Assembly (NCBI RefSeq): GCF_002964845.1
Contig: NZ_PRDA01000010.1
Coordinates: 1 to 64,000 of the forward strand
Length of the DNA stretch: 64,000 bases
DNA from: Thermus tenuipuniceus
Lineage (GTDB): Bacteria; Deinococcota; Deinococci; Deinococcales; Thermaceae
Direction of reading: 5' to 3'
Shown here piece by piece: positions 9,476 to 17,247 of this stretch. Positions within the stretch are counted from its first letter, which is position 1. Each line of letters opens with the position of its first letter. The translations under genes were made by a program, and so were the position numbers. The notes beneath the pieces were generated by a model. That model worked only from the letters and a program-made list of their open reading frames with translations. It was not told the DNA's origin and made no database searches.

Positions 9476-10356
9476 TGAACCTGCGCCGCCTGCGGCTTTT
9501 CCTTCTTCTGGCCGAGGAGAGGAACTTCCACCGGGCGGCGGAGAAGGCCTACCTCTCCCAGCCCGCCCTTTCCCAGCAGATCCAGGCCCTGGAGCAGGAA
9601 CTCGGGGTGAAGCTCCTGGAACGCAGGCCCTTCCGCCTCACCCCGGCGGGGGAGGTGCTGGTGCGGGAGGGCCGGCAACTTTTGCAGGAGGTGGAGGCCC
9701 TGAAGGCCAGGGTGCGGTGCGCCAATCGGGGTCAGCCCGGGAAGGGCTATCTTGAGGAACTCCGCTTCGGGGTGCCGGAAAACCTCCTTCCCGACCTCAT
9801 GCCCCTTTTGGACCACCTGCGCCGGGGCTTGGGCCAGCCGGTGGAAATCCTGGAAATGCACACCCCCGAGCAGGTAAAGGCCCTCAAGGAGGGCCAGCTG
9901 GACTATGGCCTGGCGGGGCTTAGGGTGGAGGACCCCGCCATAGGCCAGGAACCCCTCTTACGGGTACCCATCGTGGTGGCCCTGCCCGAGGAGCATCCCC
10001 TGGCCTCGAGGGAACGGGTACCCCTCAAGGCCCTCGAGGGGGAACCCTTTCTCCTTCTCCCCAAGGAAATCCTGCCCCCCCTTTACGAGGCCTTCATGGA
10101 GGTGTTCCGCCGGGCGGGTTTCACGCCCCGGGTAGCCCGGGAGGTGGCCCGGTTTTCCCAGGCGGTAAGCCTGGTGGCCGCCGGGGTAGGGGTCTACCTC
10201 ACCCTGGCCCCTTACCGGGTCTTTCCCCATCCCGGGGTGGTGCTCAAGCCCCTGGAAGAGGAGGCCGCCTTACAGGTCTCCCTCATCTACCGCCTCACTC
10301 CCCCACCCCCCAGGCTTCTGGAGGTGCGGGAACTCCTCAAAGCCCTGGTCTTTTAG
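9475..10356 (+). CDS. LysR-family transcriptional regulator
   Basis: 293 residues. The N-terminal winged helix-turn-helix is typical (FHRAAEKAYLSQPALSQQIQ, followed by ELGVKLLERRPFRLTPAGEVL). Residues from about 90 on form the periplasmic-binding-protein-like effector domain. Two cysteine-poor halves give no sign of an OxyR-style thiol switch. The gene is divergent from aceEF, and LysR regulators usually control the neighbouring divergent operon, so a metabolite of pyruvate metabolism is a reasonable effector guess; this is inference. The start codon is fused to a perfect inverted repeat. The stop overlaps by 4 bases the end of the oppositely oriented small gene at 10353. Confidence 0.88.
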   Translation: MNLRRLRLFLLLAEERNFHRAAEKAYLSQPALSQQIQALEQELGVKLLERRPFRLTPAGEVLVREGRQLLQEVEALKARVRCANRGQPGKGYLEELRFGVPENLLPDLMPLLDHLRRGLGQPVEILEMHTPEQVKALKEGQLDYGLAGLRVEDPAIGQEPLLRVPIVVALPEEHPLASRERVPLKALEGEPFLLLPKEILPPLYEAFMEVFRRAGFTPRVAREVARFSQAVSLVAAGVGVYLTLAPYRVFPHPGVVLKPLEEEAALQVSLIYRLTPPPPRLLEVRELLKALVF

Positions 10357-10610
10357 GCCTGCAGACCAGGAGCCTCCGCCTCCCCCCAGGCCAGCTCCAC
10401 CAGGCCGATAAGCTCCTCCACCGGCAGGCCGTAGTCGCGGGAAAGGCGCGTGATCTCGTGCCCCAGCCTTCTCAGATGGGCCAGCTGGGAGGGGCTGGCC
10501 TCCCGCGCCAGGTCCAAAAGCCAGGAAAGAAGGGTTTGCGCTTCCTCATCGGTGAGGCCGTCGGTGAGGGTCTCATCCTCCAGAAAGAGTGCCGCCGGGT
10601 CTTCCCTCAT
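10353..10610 (-). CDS. Small conserved-looking hypothetical protein
   Basis: 85 residues, acidic and predicted largely helical, with no transmembrane segment and no recognised motif (ends AWGEAEAPGLQA). I do not recognise the family. Its ATG overlaps the stop of the upstream FtsB-like gene by 4 bases, so the two are translationally coupled and likely act in the same process or at least share expression. Codon use is normal for the region. Confidence 0.6.
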   Translation of the reverse strand: MREDPAALFLEDETLTDGLTDEEAQTLLSWLLDLAREASPSQLAHLRRLGHEITRLSRDYGLPVEELIGLVELAWGEAEAPGLQA

Positions 10611-10870
10611 CGCCTCCTTAGTATCTCCTCTTGCCGCACAAAACCCAACCTGCGGACCAGGGCCTCCAGGTAAGCGGGATCCTTGGCCGCCTTCATCTCG
10701 GCCTCGAGGCGGGCCACCCGGGCCCCCGCCTGGCGCAGGGCTTCCTCCAGCCTGGCCCGCTCCCGGGCGAGCTCATACGCCCTGACCCCCTCCTGCCCCA
10801 AAAGGAAAAGGGCATGGGCCAACCCCAGGGCGAAGATCAGGTGCAGGATGCGGTAGATGGGCCGGTCCAA
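10607..10870 (-). CDS. FtsB/DivIC-like septum formation protein
   Basis: A short bitopic membrane protein. One hydrophobic segment (ILHLIFALGLAHALFLL) is followed by a coiled coil rich in Glu/Arg/Leu (RARLEEALRQAGARVARLEA) and a C-terminal LVRRLGFVRQEEI segment. That topology and the closing motif are typical of FtsB/DivIC proteins, which bridge FtsL and the septal peptidoglycan machinery. An in-frame ATG exists at 10912, but a perfect TATAAT at 10880-10885 lies downstream of it. I therefore prefer the TTG at 10870, giving 87 residues. Family assignment is by topology and weak motif similarity. Confidence 0.65.
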   Translation of the reverse strand: MDRPIYRILHLIFALGLAHALFLLGQEGVRAYELARERARLEEALRQAGARVARLEAEMKAAKDPAYLEALVRRLGFVRQEEILRRR

Positions 10871-10879
10871 GATGGGTCC

Positions 10880-10885
10880 ATTATA
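10880..10885 (-). promoter_or_regulatory. -10 box TATAAT for the FtsB-like gene
   Basis: A perfect TATAAT on the minus strand, 9 bases before the TTG at 10870. It lies inside the coding sequence if the ATG at 10912 is used, so it helps decide the start. Confidence 0.55.
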
Positions 10886-11029
10886 CCGCGGACAACCCGT
10901 TGCCTCGGACAAGGGTATGGCATAATGGAAGAACCTGGAACTTTACCTAAACCTGGGGAGGACCCCCTGAGAAAAACCCTTTCCAAAAGGGGAGGGGAGG
11001 TCTCTACCACCTTTTACCCAATTTAGGTG

Positions 11030-11057
11030 TTGCATTTGCACATGGTCTGTGTATACT
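11030..11057 (+). promoter_or_regulatory. Sigma-A-type promoter of the second fur gene
   Basis: TTGCAT (11030-11035), a 16-bp spacer and TATACT (11052-11057). AGGAGG at 11071-11076 is a standard ribosome site before the ATG at 11081, so unlike many neighbours this gene has a leader. TTTAGGT at 11022-11028 and TACCTAAACCTG at 10944-10955 are possible regulator half-sites. The rest of the gap 10913-11029 holds no gene that I can see. Confidence 0.7.
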
Positions 11058-11080
11058 GGAATTGAAAGGAAGGAGGAGCC

Positions 11081-11524
11081 ATGCCAAGGATGAGGGAAAA
11101 GGAAAACTACCGGGCGCGGCTAAAGGCGGTTGGGCTCAGGCACACCCTGCCCCGCGAGCGGATCCTGAGCTACCTGGATCGCAAGAACGTCCACCCCACC
11201 CCCGAGGAGCTCTACAACGGCCTTAAGAAGCGGGGCTACGACATCGGGCTTTCCACCGTATACCTGAACCTCCACGTCCTGCGGGAGCATGGCCTCATCT
11301 ACGAGTTCCGCGACCCCAAGGGCCTGACCCGCTACGACGGCTACAATGAGCCCCACGTGCACCTGGTCTGCACCTCCTGTGGGAAGGTGGAGGACCTTCT
11401 CTTGAAGAACCTGCCGGAGCTGGACCTTTCCCAGGCACAGAAGGCCGCCGCCGAGAAGTCTGGCTGGGCTCTGGAAAACTTCCGGCTGGAGTTCCGGGGG
11501 CTTTGCCCCAACTGCCAGGAGTAA
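11081..11524 (+). CDS. Fur-family transcriptional regulator (second paralogue)
   Basis: 147 residues. The DNA-binding half carries LRHTLPRERILSYLDRK and the recognition region DIGLSTVYLNLHVLREHGL. The sensor half has YNEPHVHLVCTSCGKVEDL, with His ligands and a first Cys pair (CTSC), and a closing GLCPNC pair. A PerR-, Fur- or Zur-like role is possible. It has a strong promoter with half-sites that match the palindrome in front of the ZIP metal transporter gene at 58699 over 12 bases, which makes divalent-metal control of that transporter an attractive hypothesis. It is monocistronic, followed by a terminator. Confidence 0.87.
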   Translation: MPRMREKENYRARLKAVGLRHTLPRERILSYLDRKNVHPTPEELYNGLKKRGYDIGLSTVYLNLHVLREHGLIYEFRDPKGLTRYDGYNEPHVHLVCTSCGKVEDLLLKNLPELDLSQAQKAAAEKSGWALENFRLEFRGLCPNCQE

Positions 11525-11538
11525 GGTTCGATAGGCTT

Positions 11539-11570
11539 CCCCCCTGCCCGGAGGCAGGGTGGGGCTTTTT
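11539..11570 (+). terminator. Rho-independent terminator after fur
   Basis: A CCCTGCC / GGCAGGG stem with a 4-base CGGA loop, flanked by extra C/G pairs and followed by CTTTTT. It lies directly after the fur stop and overlaps the stop codon of the convergent pepA gene. Confidence 0.75.
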
Positions 11571-12966
11571 AACCTTCGCTCAGCCCTTGGGCCACATTGA
11601 GGACCGTCCTCACCCCAAACCCCGTGCCCCCCTCAGGACCCAGGGCATGGGCCTTTTTGGCAAAGGCCGGACCGGCGATATCCAGGTGCACCAGGGGCAC
11701 GGTTACGAACTCCGCCAGGAAAAGGGCCGCGGTGATGGCCCCGCCGTTCCGGTCCCCCACGTTCTTAAGATCGGCCACGGGGCTTTTCAGCTTCTCCCGG
11801 TAGGCCTTCTCCAGGGGCAGGGGCCAGACCTTCTCCCCCGCCTTCCTCGCTGCCTCCTCCACCCACTTCCCCCAGGTTTCCTCCGTGGCGAACAGGGCAG
11901 CCACCTCCTCCCCCAGGGCCACCACCGCCGAGCCCGTGAGGGTGGAGAGCTCCAGGATCCGCTTGGCCCCCTGGCGTTCCGCATAGGCCAGGGCATCCGC
12001 CAGGGTGAGCCTTCCTTCGGCGTCGGTGTTCATCACCTCCACCGTCTTCCCGGAAAGGGTCTTGAGCACATCCCCAAGCCGGTAGGCCCGGCCCGAAACC
12101 ATGTTCTCGCAGGCGGCGATGTAGCCCCGGATCTCCACGGGAAGGCCCAGGAGGGCGGCGCTCTTCATGGCCCCGAGGACCGCCGCCCCTCCCGCCATGT
12201 CCCCCTTCATGGTGGCCATGCCCTCCGTGGGCTTGAGGGAGTAACCCCCGGAGTCAAAGGTGAGCCCCTTGCCCACCAGGTCCAGCCTCTCCCGGGCGCC
12301 CTCGGGAGCGTAGCGCAGGGCGATGAAACGGGGTGGGTTCTCCGAGCCCTGGGCCACCGCCAGGAAAGCCCCCATGCTCAAGGCCTGGATGGCCTCCTCG
12401 TCCAGAACCTCCACCTCTATCCCGAAGGCCTTAAGGGAAAGGGCCGCCTCCGCCAGGGCCTCCGGGGTGAGGACGTTGGGAGGCTCGTTCACCAGGTCGC
12501 GGGCCCAAAAGACCCCTTCCGCCACCTTCCTGGCCCTCTCCACCTCCTCCGGTCTAGCCCCGGAAAGCTGGATGGCCAAGGGCTTTTCCTCCCTGGAGCT
12601 CCTGTAGCGGTCAAAGCGGTAAGCCCCCAAGAGAATCCCTTCCGCCAGGGGGTAGGCCTTTAGGGCCTCCACCAGGACCTCGGGAAAGGCTAGCTTCCCA
12701 AGAGCCTGGGCCAACCTTCCCCCCGTGGCCCGGGGATCCTCGTCTAGGCCGAAGAGGAGGAAATGCCCCTCGAGGGAGGAAAGCAGGAGGTTCTCCCCCG
12801 CCTCCCCCTTGAACCCCGCCCCGGCCATGGCCCGCCTTAGAAGCCCTCCTAGCCGGGCGTCCAGGGCCTCCCCTTGGGGGGTAAGCTCCCCCTGCTTAAC
12901 CCACACCACCTTCAAAGGAGCCTTCCCCTCCGCCAACGTGGCCTCTACGGCATGCAAAGTGATCAC
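11569..12966 (-). CDS. pepA: Leucyl aminopeptidase, M17 family
   Basis: 465 residues. Cytosolic M17 enzymes are hexamers with two metal ions that remove N-terminal residues. The metal site is seen in VGKGLTFDSGGYSLKP (Lys and Asp ligands), the MKGDMAGGAAV stretch, and the signature NTDAEGRLTLADALAYA. The N-terminal macro-like domain is present. The start is GTG 12966, preceded by TATCTT 6 bases upstream. A longer reading frame to 13140 would run through the divergent gene's coding region and is rejected. Convergent with fur. Confidence 0.9.
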   Translation of the reverse strand: MITLHAVEATLAEGKAPLKVVWVKQGELTPQGEALDARLGGLLRRAMAGAGFKGEAGENLLLSSLEGHFLLFGLDEDPRATGGRLAQALGKLAFPEVLVEALKAYPLAEGILLGAYRFDRYRSSREEKPLAIQLSGARPEEVERARKVAEGVFWARDLVNEPPNVLTPEALAEAALSLKAFGIEVEVLDEEAIQALSMGAFLAVAQGSENPPRFIALRYAPEGARERLDLVGKGLTFDSGGYSLKPTEGMATMKGDMAGGAAVLGAMKSAALLGLPVEIRGYIAACENMVSGRAYRLGDVLKTLSGKTVEVMNTDAEGRLTLADALAYAERQGAKRILELSTLTGSAVVALGEEVAALFATEETWGKWVEEAARKAGEKVWPLPLEKAYREKLKSPVADLKNVGDRNGGAITAALFLAEFVTVPLVHLDIAGPAFAKKAHALGPEGGTGFGVRTVLNVAQGLSEG

Positions 12967-12968
12967 GC

Positions 12969-12998
12969 TTGGAAGATACCACACCCCCGTGGCAGAAT
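12969..12998 (+). promoter_or_regulatory. Promoter of the DUF1385 gene
   Basis: TTGGAA (12969-12974), an 18-bp spacer and CAGAAT (12993-12998), 7 bases before the ATG at 13006. The divergent pepA -10 (TATCTT on the minus strand) overlaps this element, so the two genes share a compact bidirectional promoter. Confidence 0.5.
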
Positions 12999-13005
12999 AG
13001 GAGGG

Positions 13006-13890
13006 ATGCGGCTTCTTTTGCTCGCCAAGCAGGTGGCCCTGGGGGGTTCGGCGGCCCTCGAGGGGGTGATGATGAAGGCCCCCTGGGCCTGGGCCCTGGC
13101 AGTGCGCCTTCCCGACGGCCAAATCCACGTGGAACACCACGAGGAGCCCGCCCTAAGCCAGCGCTACCCCTGGGCCAAGCTCCCCCTAATACGGGGGGTG
13201 GTAGCCCTTTTTGACGCCCTCTCGGTGAGCTACCGGGCCCTGGCCCGCAGCGCCGAGCTGGTGGGGGGCGAGGAGGATATGCCCAAGGGGGCCCTCTGGG
13301 GAACGGTGGCGGTGAGCCTCCTTCTGGGCATCGCCCTTTTCATCGTCCTGCCCGGGTTCTTGGCCGGTCTGATCCTGGACCCCGCCCGCCTTCCCCTCCT
13401 CTACAACCTCCTGGCGGGCCTCATCAAGGTGGGGATTCTGATGGGCTATCTCCTCTTCATCGGACGCCTGCCAGAGATCAAGCGTTTCTTCATGTACCAC
13501 GGGGCGGAGCACAAGGCCATCCACGCCTTTGAGAAGGGGCTTCCCCTCACCGTGGAAAACGTCATGGCCCAACCCCGCTTCCACCCCCGGTGCGGCACCA
13601 CCTTCATCGCCTTCGTCATCGTAGTTTCCATCTTGGTCTACAGCTTTATTCCCGCCCCGGAGGTGCTTTGGTGGCGGCTGCTGGCCCGGGTCCTCTTCCT
13701 GCCGGTGGTGGCGGCCTTGGCCTTTGAGCTCCTCTACTTCTCCGCCCGGCACAACGATCCCGTTTCCCTGTTCTTGAGGGAGCTTGGCTTCCGCTTCCAG
13801 GCCCTCACCGTGGCCGAGCCCACCCCGGAGATGGCGGAGGTGGCCATAAGGAGCACGGAGGCCGCCCTGGGCGAACGGGTGGTGGCATGA
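13006..13890 (+). CDS. DUF1385 membrane protein (YqhQ-like)
   Basis: 294 residues. The family is conserved in many bacteria, with Bacillus YqhQ as a named member, and its biochemical role is unclear. The signature block is present: RFFMYHGAEHKAIHAFE, then RFHPRCGTTFIAFV. Several transmembrane segments flank it, near residues 100-125, 135-155, 205-230 and 230-250. The conserved Tyr-His-Gly-Ala-Glu-His stretch looks like a metal or catalytic site. The ATG at 13006 was chosen because a promoter lies immediately upstream; an in-frame extension to 12874 overlaps pepA and is rejected. Confidence 0.85.
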   Translation: MRLLLLAKQVALGGSAALEGVMMKAPWAWALAVRLPDGQIHVEHHEEPALSQRYPWAKLPLIRGVVALFDALSVSYRALARSAELVGGEEDMPKGALWGTVAVSLLLGIALFIVLPGFLAGLILDPARLPLLYNLLAGLIKVGILMGYLLFIGRLPEIKRFFMYHGAEHKAIHAFEKGLPLTVENVMAQPRFHPRCGTTFIAFVIVVSILVYSFIPAPEVLWWRLLARVLFLPVVAALAFELLYFSARHNDPVSLFLRELGFRFQALTVAEPTPEMAEVAIRSTEAALGERVVA

Positions 13891-14185
13891 GCCTTTCAGA
13901 AATCCCCACCCTCCTCGAGGCTCTCCGCAAAGAGCTCCAAAGGCGCTTTGGGGTTAAGGGGAAGCAGCCCGCCACCTTCCCGAAGGACTTCGCGAAGGTT
14001 ATCCAGAGATCCCTTGGCGCCGGGTAATGGGTCTGCGCAACGTGGTGGCCCACCCGTACTTTGCCGTGGACCCCGAGGTGGTTTGGGTGGTGGCCAAGGA
14101 GCAAGCGCCCATGCTAAAGGGCATCCTGCAGCGTATCCTGGAGGAGGAGGGGGAGGAGCGATGCCTAAGCCCAGGGTTCTGGTAG
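13887..14185 (+). pseudogene. Remnant of a nucleotidyltransferase/HepT (MNT-HEPN) module
   Basis: This stretch holds two fragments in different frames. First comes a 46-codon frame starting at ATG 13887, whose start overlaps the DUF1385 stop; its N-terminal LLEALRKELQRRFGVK looks like the first helix of an MntA-type nucleotidyltransferase. Second, from 13958, another frame reads EAARHLPEGLREGYPEIPW and then MGLRNVVAHPYFAVDPEVVW. This is the C-terminal half of a HepT-like protein, with the R-N-x3-H motif of its RNase site. The N-terminal half of HepT and most of MntA are missing, and a TAA precedes the second frame. I read it as a deletion fusion of a once two-gene toxin-antitoxin pair. Confidence 0.75.
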
Positions 14186-15285
14186 CCATGTCCGGAGGGG
14201 TGGACTCCTCGGTCACCGCCTACCTCCTGAAGGAGGCGGGGTACGAGGTGGTGGGGGCCATGATGCGCTTCTGGCCCGAGGAGCCCCCAAGGCCCACCCT
14301 GGACGTGCCCCACAAGGGGCGGGCCTGGGAAAGCTGCTGCACCCCCGAGGCCGCCTACGAGGCCCGCAGGGTGGCGGAGATCCTGGATATCCCCTTCTAT
14401 CTCTTGGACTACCGGGAGACCTTTGAGGAGGAGATCATCCAGCCCTTCCTGAAGGACTACGCCCAAGGCCGCACCCCCAACCCCTGCGCCCGCTGCAACA
14501 CCTTCGTGAAGTTTGGCGCCCTCCTCAAGCAGGCCCGGCGCCTAGGCCTGGACTATGTGGCCACGGGGCACTACGTGCGCCGGGAGGGGGAAAGCCTTCT
14601 TCGGGGAATAGATCCCCTGAAGGACCAGAGCTACTTCCTCTGGGGAACCCCAAAGGAGGCCCTGCCCCACCTCCTCTTCCCGGTGGGGGGGATGACCAAG
14701 GCGGAGGTGCGGGCCCTGGCGGAAAGGGCCGGGCTGCCCACCGCCAAAAAGCCCGAGAGCCAGAACCTCTGCTTCGTGGCCGGGGACCTGAAGGAGTTCC
14801 TGAAGGAAAGGCTAAAAGCTCGCCCTGGCCCCCTGGTGGACGCCCTCACGGGGGAGGTGGTGGGGGAGCACCAAGGGGCAAGCCTCTACACCATCGGCCA
14901 GCGGAAGGGGCTTGGGCTTTTCAAGCCCCACCTGGAACGGTACGTGGTGGGCGTGGACCCTCTGGCCAACGTGGTCTACGTGGGACCAAGGGAGGCTACC
15001 CTTTGGCTTGGGCTCGAGGGGGAGGAGGCCAACCTCCTGGCCGACCTTCCCGAAGAGGTGGAGGTGCAGGTGCGCTACCGCACTCCTCCTGTGCGGACCA
15101 AGGTGGAGTCTCTGAACCCCCTGCGCCTTCGCTTCCAAAGCCCTGTCTTCGCCGTGGCCCCCGGACAGAGCGCCGTCCTTTACCAGGGAGAGAAGCTCCT
15201 TGGCGGAGCGGTTATCCGCAAGGGGCTCTACAACCTGGCGGGCCTTGACCAGGGGCTGAGGGGGAAGGTCTTGACCTTCTCCTGA
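14161..15285 (+). CDS. mnmA: tRNA-specific 2-thiouridylase
   Basis: 374 residues. MnmA thiolates U34 of tRNA-Lys, -Glu and -Gln, with ATP activating the uridine and sulfur arriving through a relay. The PP-loop is VAMSGGVDSSVTAYLL. The two catalytic cysteines are in NPCARCN and in SQNLCFV. TGHYVR and the IGQRKGLGL region complete the family pattern. The ATG at 14161 follows a purine-rich GGAGGAG stretch; a longer in-frame reading upstream runs through the MNT/HepT remnant and is rejected. Two of its expected substrates, tRNA-Lys(UUU) and tRNA-Glu, lie 8 kb downstream, although the tRNA-Glu there has a CUC anticodon. Confidence 0.95.
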   Translation: MPKPRVLVAMSGGVDSSVTAYLLKEAGYEVVGAMMRFWPEEPPRPTLDVPHKGRAWESCCTPEAAYEARRVAEILDIPFYLLDYRETFEEEIIQPFLKDYAQGRTPNPCARCNTFVKFGALLKQARRLGLDYVATGHYVRREGESLLRGIDPLKDQSYFLWGTPKEALPHLLFPVGGMTKAEVRALAERAGLPTAKKPESQNLCFVAGDLKEFLKERLKARPGPLVDALTGEVVGEHQGASLYTIGQRKGLGLFKPHLERYVVGVDPLANVVYVGPREATLWLGLEGEEANLLADLPEEVEVQVRYRTPPVRTKVESLNPLRLRFQSPVFAVAPGQSAVLYQGEKLLGGAVIRKGLYNLAGLDQGLRGKVLTFS

Positions 15286-15299
15286 CAAAGGGTTGTCAG
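15282..15299. promoter_or_regulatory. Perfect inverted repeat CTGACAA-N4-TTGTCAG before pstS
   Basis: A 7-bp perfect palindrome with a 4-base spacer. It overlaps the mnmA stop codon and ends 22 bases before the pstS ATG. There is no T tract, so an operator is more likely than a terminator. It could be the phosphate-control site of the pst operon, but it does not look like a canonical Pho box. Confidence 0.45.
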
Positions 15300-15321
15300 A
15301 GTACGAGTGGGAGGTTTAGGG

Positions 15322-16287
15322 ATGAAGAAGCTGTACGGTCTCCTGCTGTTAGCGCTCGCCGGTGCGGCCATGGCCCAGATCCGGGCGGATGGGTCCTCCA
15401 CGGTCTACCCCATCACCCAGGCCGTGGCGGAAGAGTTCGTGACCCGCAACCCCCAGGTGCGCATCTCCGTGGCCTTCTCGGGCACGGGCGCAGGCTTCTC
15501 GAAGTTCTGCCGCGGGGAAACGGACATCTCTAACGCTAGCCGCCCCATCCGCAAGTCGGAGATCGAGGCCTGCCAGAAGGGGGGCATCCAGTTCATCGAG
15601 ATCCCCATCGCCTACGACGCCCTCACGGTGATGGTCAACCGGCAGAACACTTGGGCCCAGTGCCTGACCACCGCCCAGCTCAGGTCCATCTGGGAGCCCA
15701 ACGCCAAGGTGAACTTCTGGAAGGATCTGAACCCCGCCTGGCCCAACCGCCGCATCGTTCTCTTTGGCCCCGGTACGGACTCCGGCACCTTTGACTACTT
15801 CACGGAGGCCATCATGGGCCGGGCCGGTTCCAGCCGCAAGGACTACTTCCCCTCTGAAGACGACAACGTGATCCTGCGCGGGGTCACGGGTAATCCCTAC
15901 GCCATGGCCTATGTGGGTTACGCCTACTACGAGGAGAACAAGGACAAGGTGCGGGCCCTGGCTATCGACGGGGGTCGGGGCTGCGTGACCCCCAGCCGGG
16001 AAACCGTTCTGAACGGTACCTACCTTCCCCTCTCCCGTCCGCTCTTCATTTACGTGAACGCAAAGAGCCTGGAGCGCAAGGAAGTGCGGGACTTCATCGA
16101 CTTCTACCTCTCCCCCGCCGCCCGCCGGGCCATCCGGGCTACGGGCTACGTGGAGCTCCCCGATGAGGCCTACCGCATCGGGCAGGCCCTGGTGACCCGC
16201 AAGAAGCTGGGTTCCTTCTTCTCCGACTTGCCCCCCGGCACCCCCTTGGCCAAGTTCATCGAGGAACTGAGGAAGGAAGTCCAGTAA
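15322..16287 (+). CDS. pstS: Phosphate ABC transporter, substrate-binding protein
   Basis: 321 residues. A signal peptide (KKLYGLLLLALAGAAMA) directs export to the periplasm. The mature protein begins with the phosphate-binding motif RADGSSTVYPITQAVAEEF. SGTGAGFSKFCRGETDISNA and GPGTDSGTFDYF provide further phosphate contacts. The ATG at 15322 is chosen because GGAGG lies 8 bases before it; the GTG at 15307 has no ribosome site. It is the first gene of pstS-pstC-pstA-pstB, with a strong hairpin just after it. Confidence 0.94.
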   Translation: MKKLYGLLLLALAGAAMAQIRADGSSTVYPITQAVAEEFVTRNPQVRISVAFSGTGAGFSKFCRGETDISNASRPIRKSEIEACQKGGIQFIEIPIAYDALTVMVNRQNTWAQCLTTAQLRSIWEPNAKVNFWKDLNPAWPNRRIVLFGPGTDSGTFDYFTEAIMGRAGSSRKDYFPSEDDNVILRGVTGNPYAMAYVGYAYYEENKDKVRALAIDGGRGCVTPSRETVLNGTYLPLSRPLFIYVNAKSLERKEVRDFIDFYLSPAARRAIRATGYVELPDEAYRIGQALVTRKKLGSFFSDLPPGTPLAKFIEELRKEVQ

Positions 16288-16301
16288 CCGCAAGCGGCCC
16301 T

Positions 16302-16328
16302 AGGGGTGGGGGGGCTCCCCCCACCCCT
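16302..16328 (+). terminator. Intercistronic hairpin between pstS and pstC
   Basis: A perfect 12-bp stem (AGGGGTGGGGGG with its complement) and a 3-base loop, not followed by T residues. It probably stabilises or attenuates the message so that the binding protein is made in excess of the permease. TAGAAT at 16329-16334 just after it could act as an internal -10. Confidence 0.65.
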
Positions 16329-16344
16329 ATAGAATGGGAGAGGC

Positions 16345-17247
16345 ATGGAGATCCTGAAGCAACGGCCCTCAAGAAACCCCAAGGAGGTCCTTACCTTTGT
16401 CCTCCTGGTTTCGCTCTCCTCCGTCACGCTCCTCACCACCTTGGGGGTCATCCTTAGCCTGGTGGGGGATGTGGTTCAGTTCTTCCGGCGGGTTCCCCTC
16501 CTGGAGTTCCTCCTGGCCCCCGAGTGGACCCCCCTGTTCGCCGAACCCCGCTATGGCATCGCTCCTCTCATCGCCGGCACCTTCTTGGTGACGGCCATCG
16601 CCCTCCTGGTGGCCATCCCCTTGGGCCTTTCCCTGGCCATCTACCTTGCAGAGTACGCCAGCGGGAGCACCCGGCCCCGCATCAAAGGCACCTTGGAACT
16701 CTTTGAGGGCATCCCCACCGTGGTCTTCGGCTACTTCGCCCTCCTCTTCGTAACCCCCCTGTTGCAGTGGGCCATCCCCGACCTCAACATCTTCAACCCG
16801 CTCTCCGCGGGGCTGGTCATGGGCTTCGCCATCATCCCCTACGTTTCCAACGTGGCCGCGGACGCCATGGAGTCCGTCCCTCGCTCCATCCGGGAGGCAG
16901 CCTATGCCTTGGGGGCCCGCCCTTACGAGGTGGCCCTGCGGGTGGTCTTCCCCGCAGCCATCTCCGGCATCATCGCTGCCATCATCCTGGCCACCAGCCG
17001 GGCCATCGGCGAGACCATGATTGTGGCCATCGCCGCCGGCCAAAGGCCGACCCTCACCCTGGACCCTCGAGAAACCATCGCCACCATGACCAGCTACATC
17101 GTCCAGGCCGCCACAGGAGACCAACCCACAGGCTCCACCGCTTTCTACGCCCTCTTCGCCGTGGGCTTCACCCTCTTCCTCCTCACCCTTCTCCTCAACA
17201 TCCTGGCCCAGTGGGTGGTGGAGCGCTACCGGGAGCGGTATGAATAG
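16345..17247 (+). CDS. pstC: Phosphate ABC transporter permease
   Basis: 300 residues with six predicted membrane helices in the inner membrane. The permease EAA-like loop that contacts the PstB ATPase is SIREAAYALGARPYEVALRVVFPAAISGI, here read in its conserved parts as REAAYALGA and PAAISGI. FEGIPTVVFGYFALLF and SRAIGETMIVAIAAG are further family landmarks. Its ATG follows the intercistronic hairpin. Its stop overlaps the pstA start by 8 bases, giving tight coupling of the two permease subunits. Confidence 0.93.
   Translation: MEILKQRPSRNPKEVLTFVLLVSLSSVTLLTTLGVILSLVGDVVQFFRRVPLLEFLLAPEWTPLFAEPRYGIAPLIAGTFLVTAIALLVAIPLGLSLAIYLAEYASGSTRPRIKGTLELFEGIPTVVFGYFALLFVTPLLQWAIPDLNIFNPLSAGLVMGFAIIPYVSNVAADAMESVPRSIREAAYALGARPYEVALRVVFPAAISGIIAAIILATSRAIGETMIVAIAAGQRPTLTLDPRETIATMTSYIVQAATGDQPTGSTAFYALFAVGFTLFLLTLLLNILAQWVVERYRERYE

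Noticed and set aside
12966-13140. 58-residue N-terminal extension of pepA
   Set aside because: It would overlap the divergent DUF1385 gene and its promoter; GTG 12966 with a -10 box 6 bases upstream fits better.
13948-14160. 71-residue extension of mnmA
   Set aside because: It reads through the MNT/HepT remnant in a third frame; the family starts at PRVLVAMSGG.
16302-16328. Full terminator after pstS
   Set aside because: The stem is strong but no T tract follows and pstC-A-B continue; better seen as an attenuator or mRNA stabiliser.
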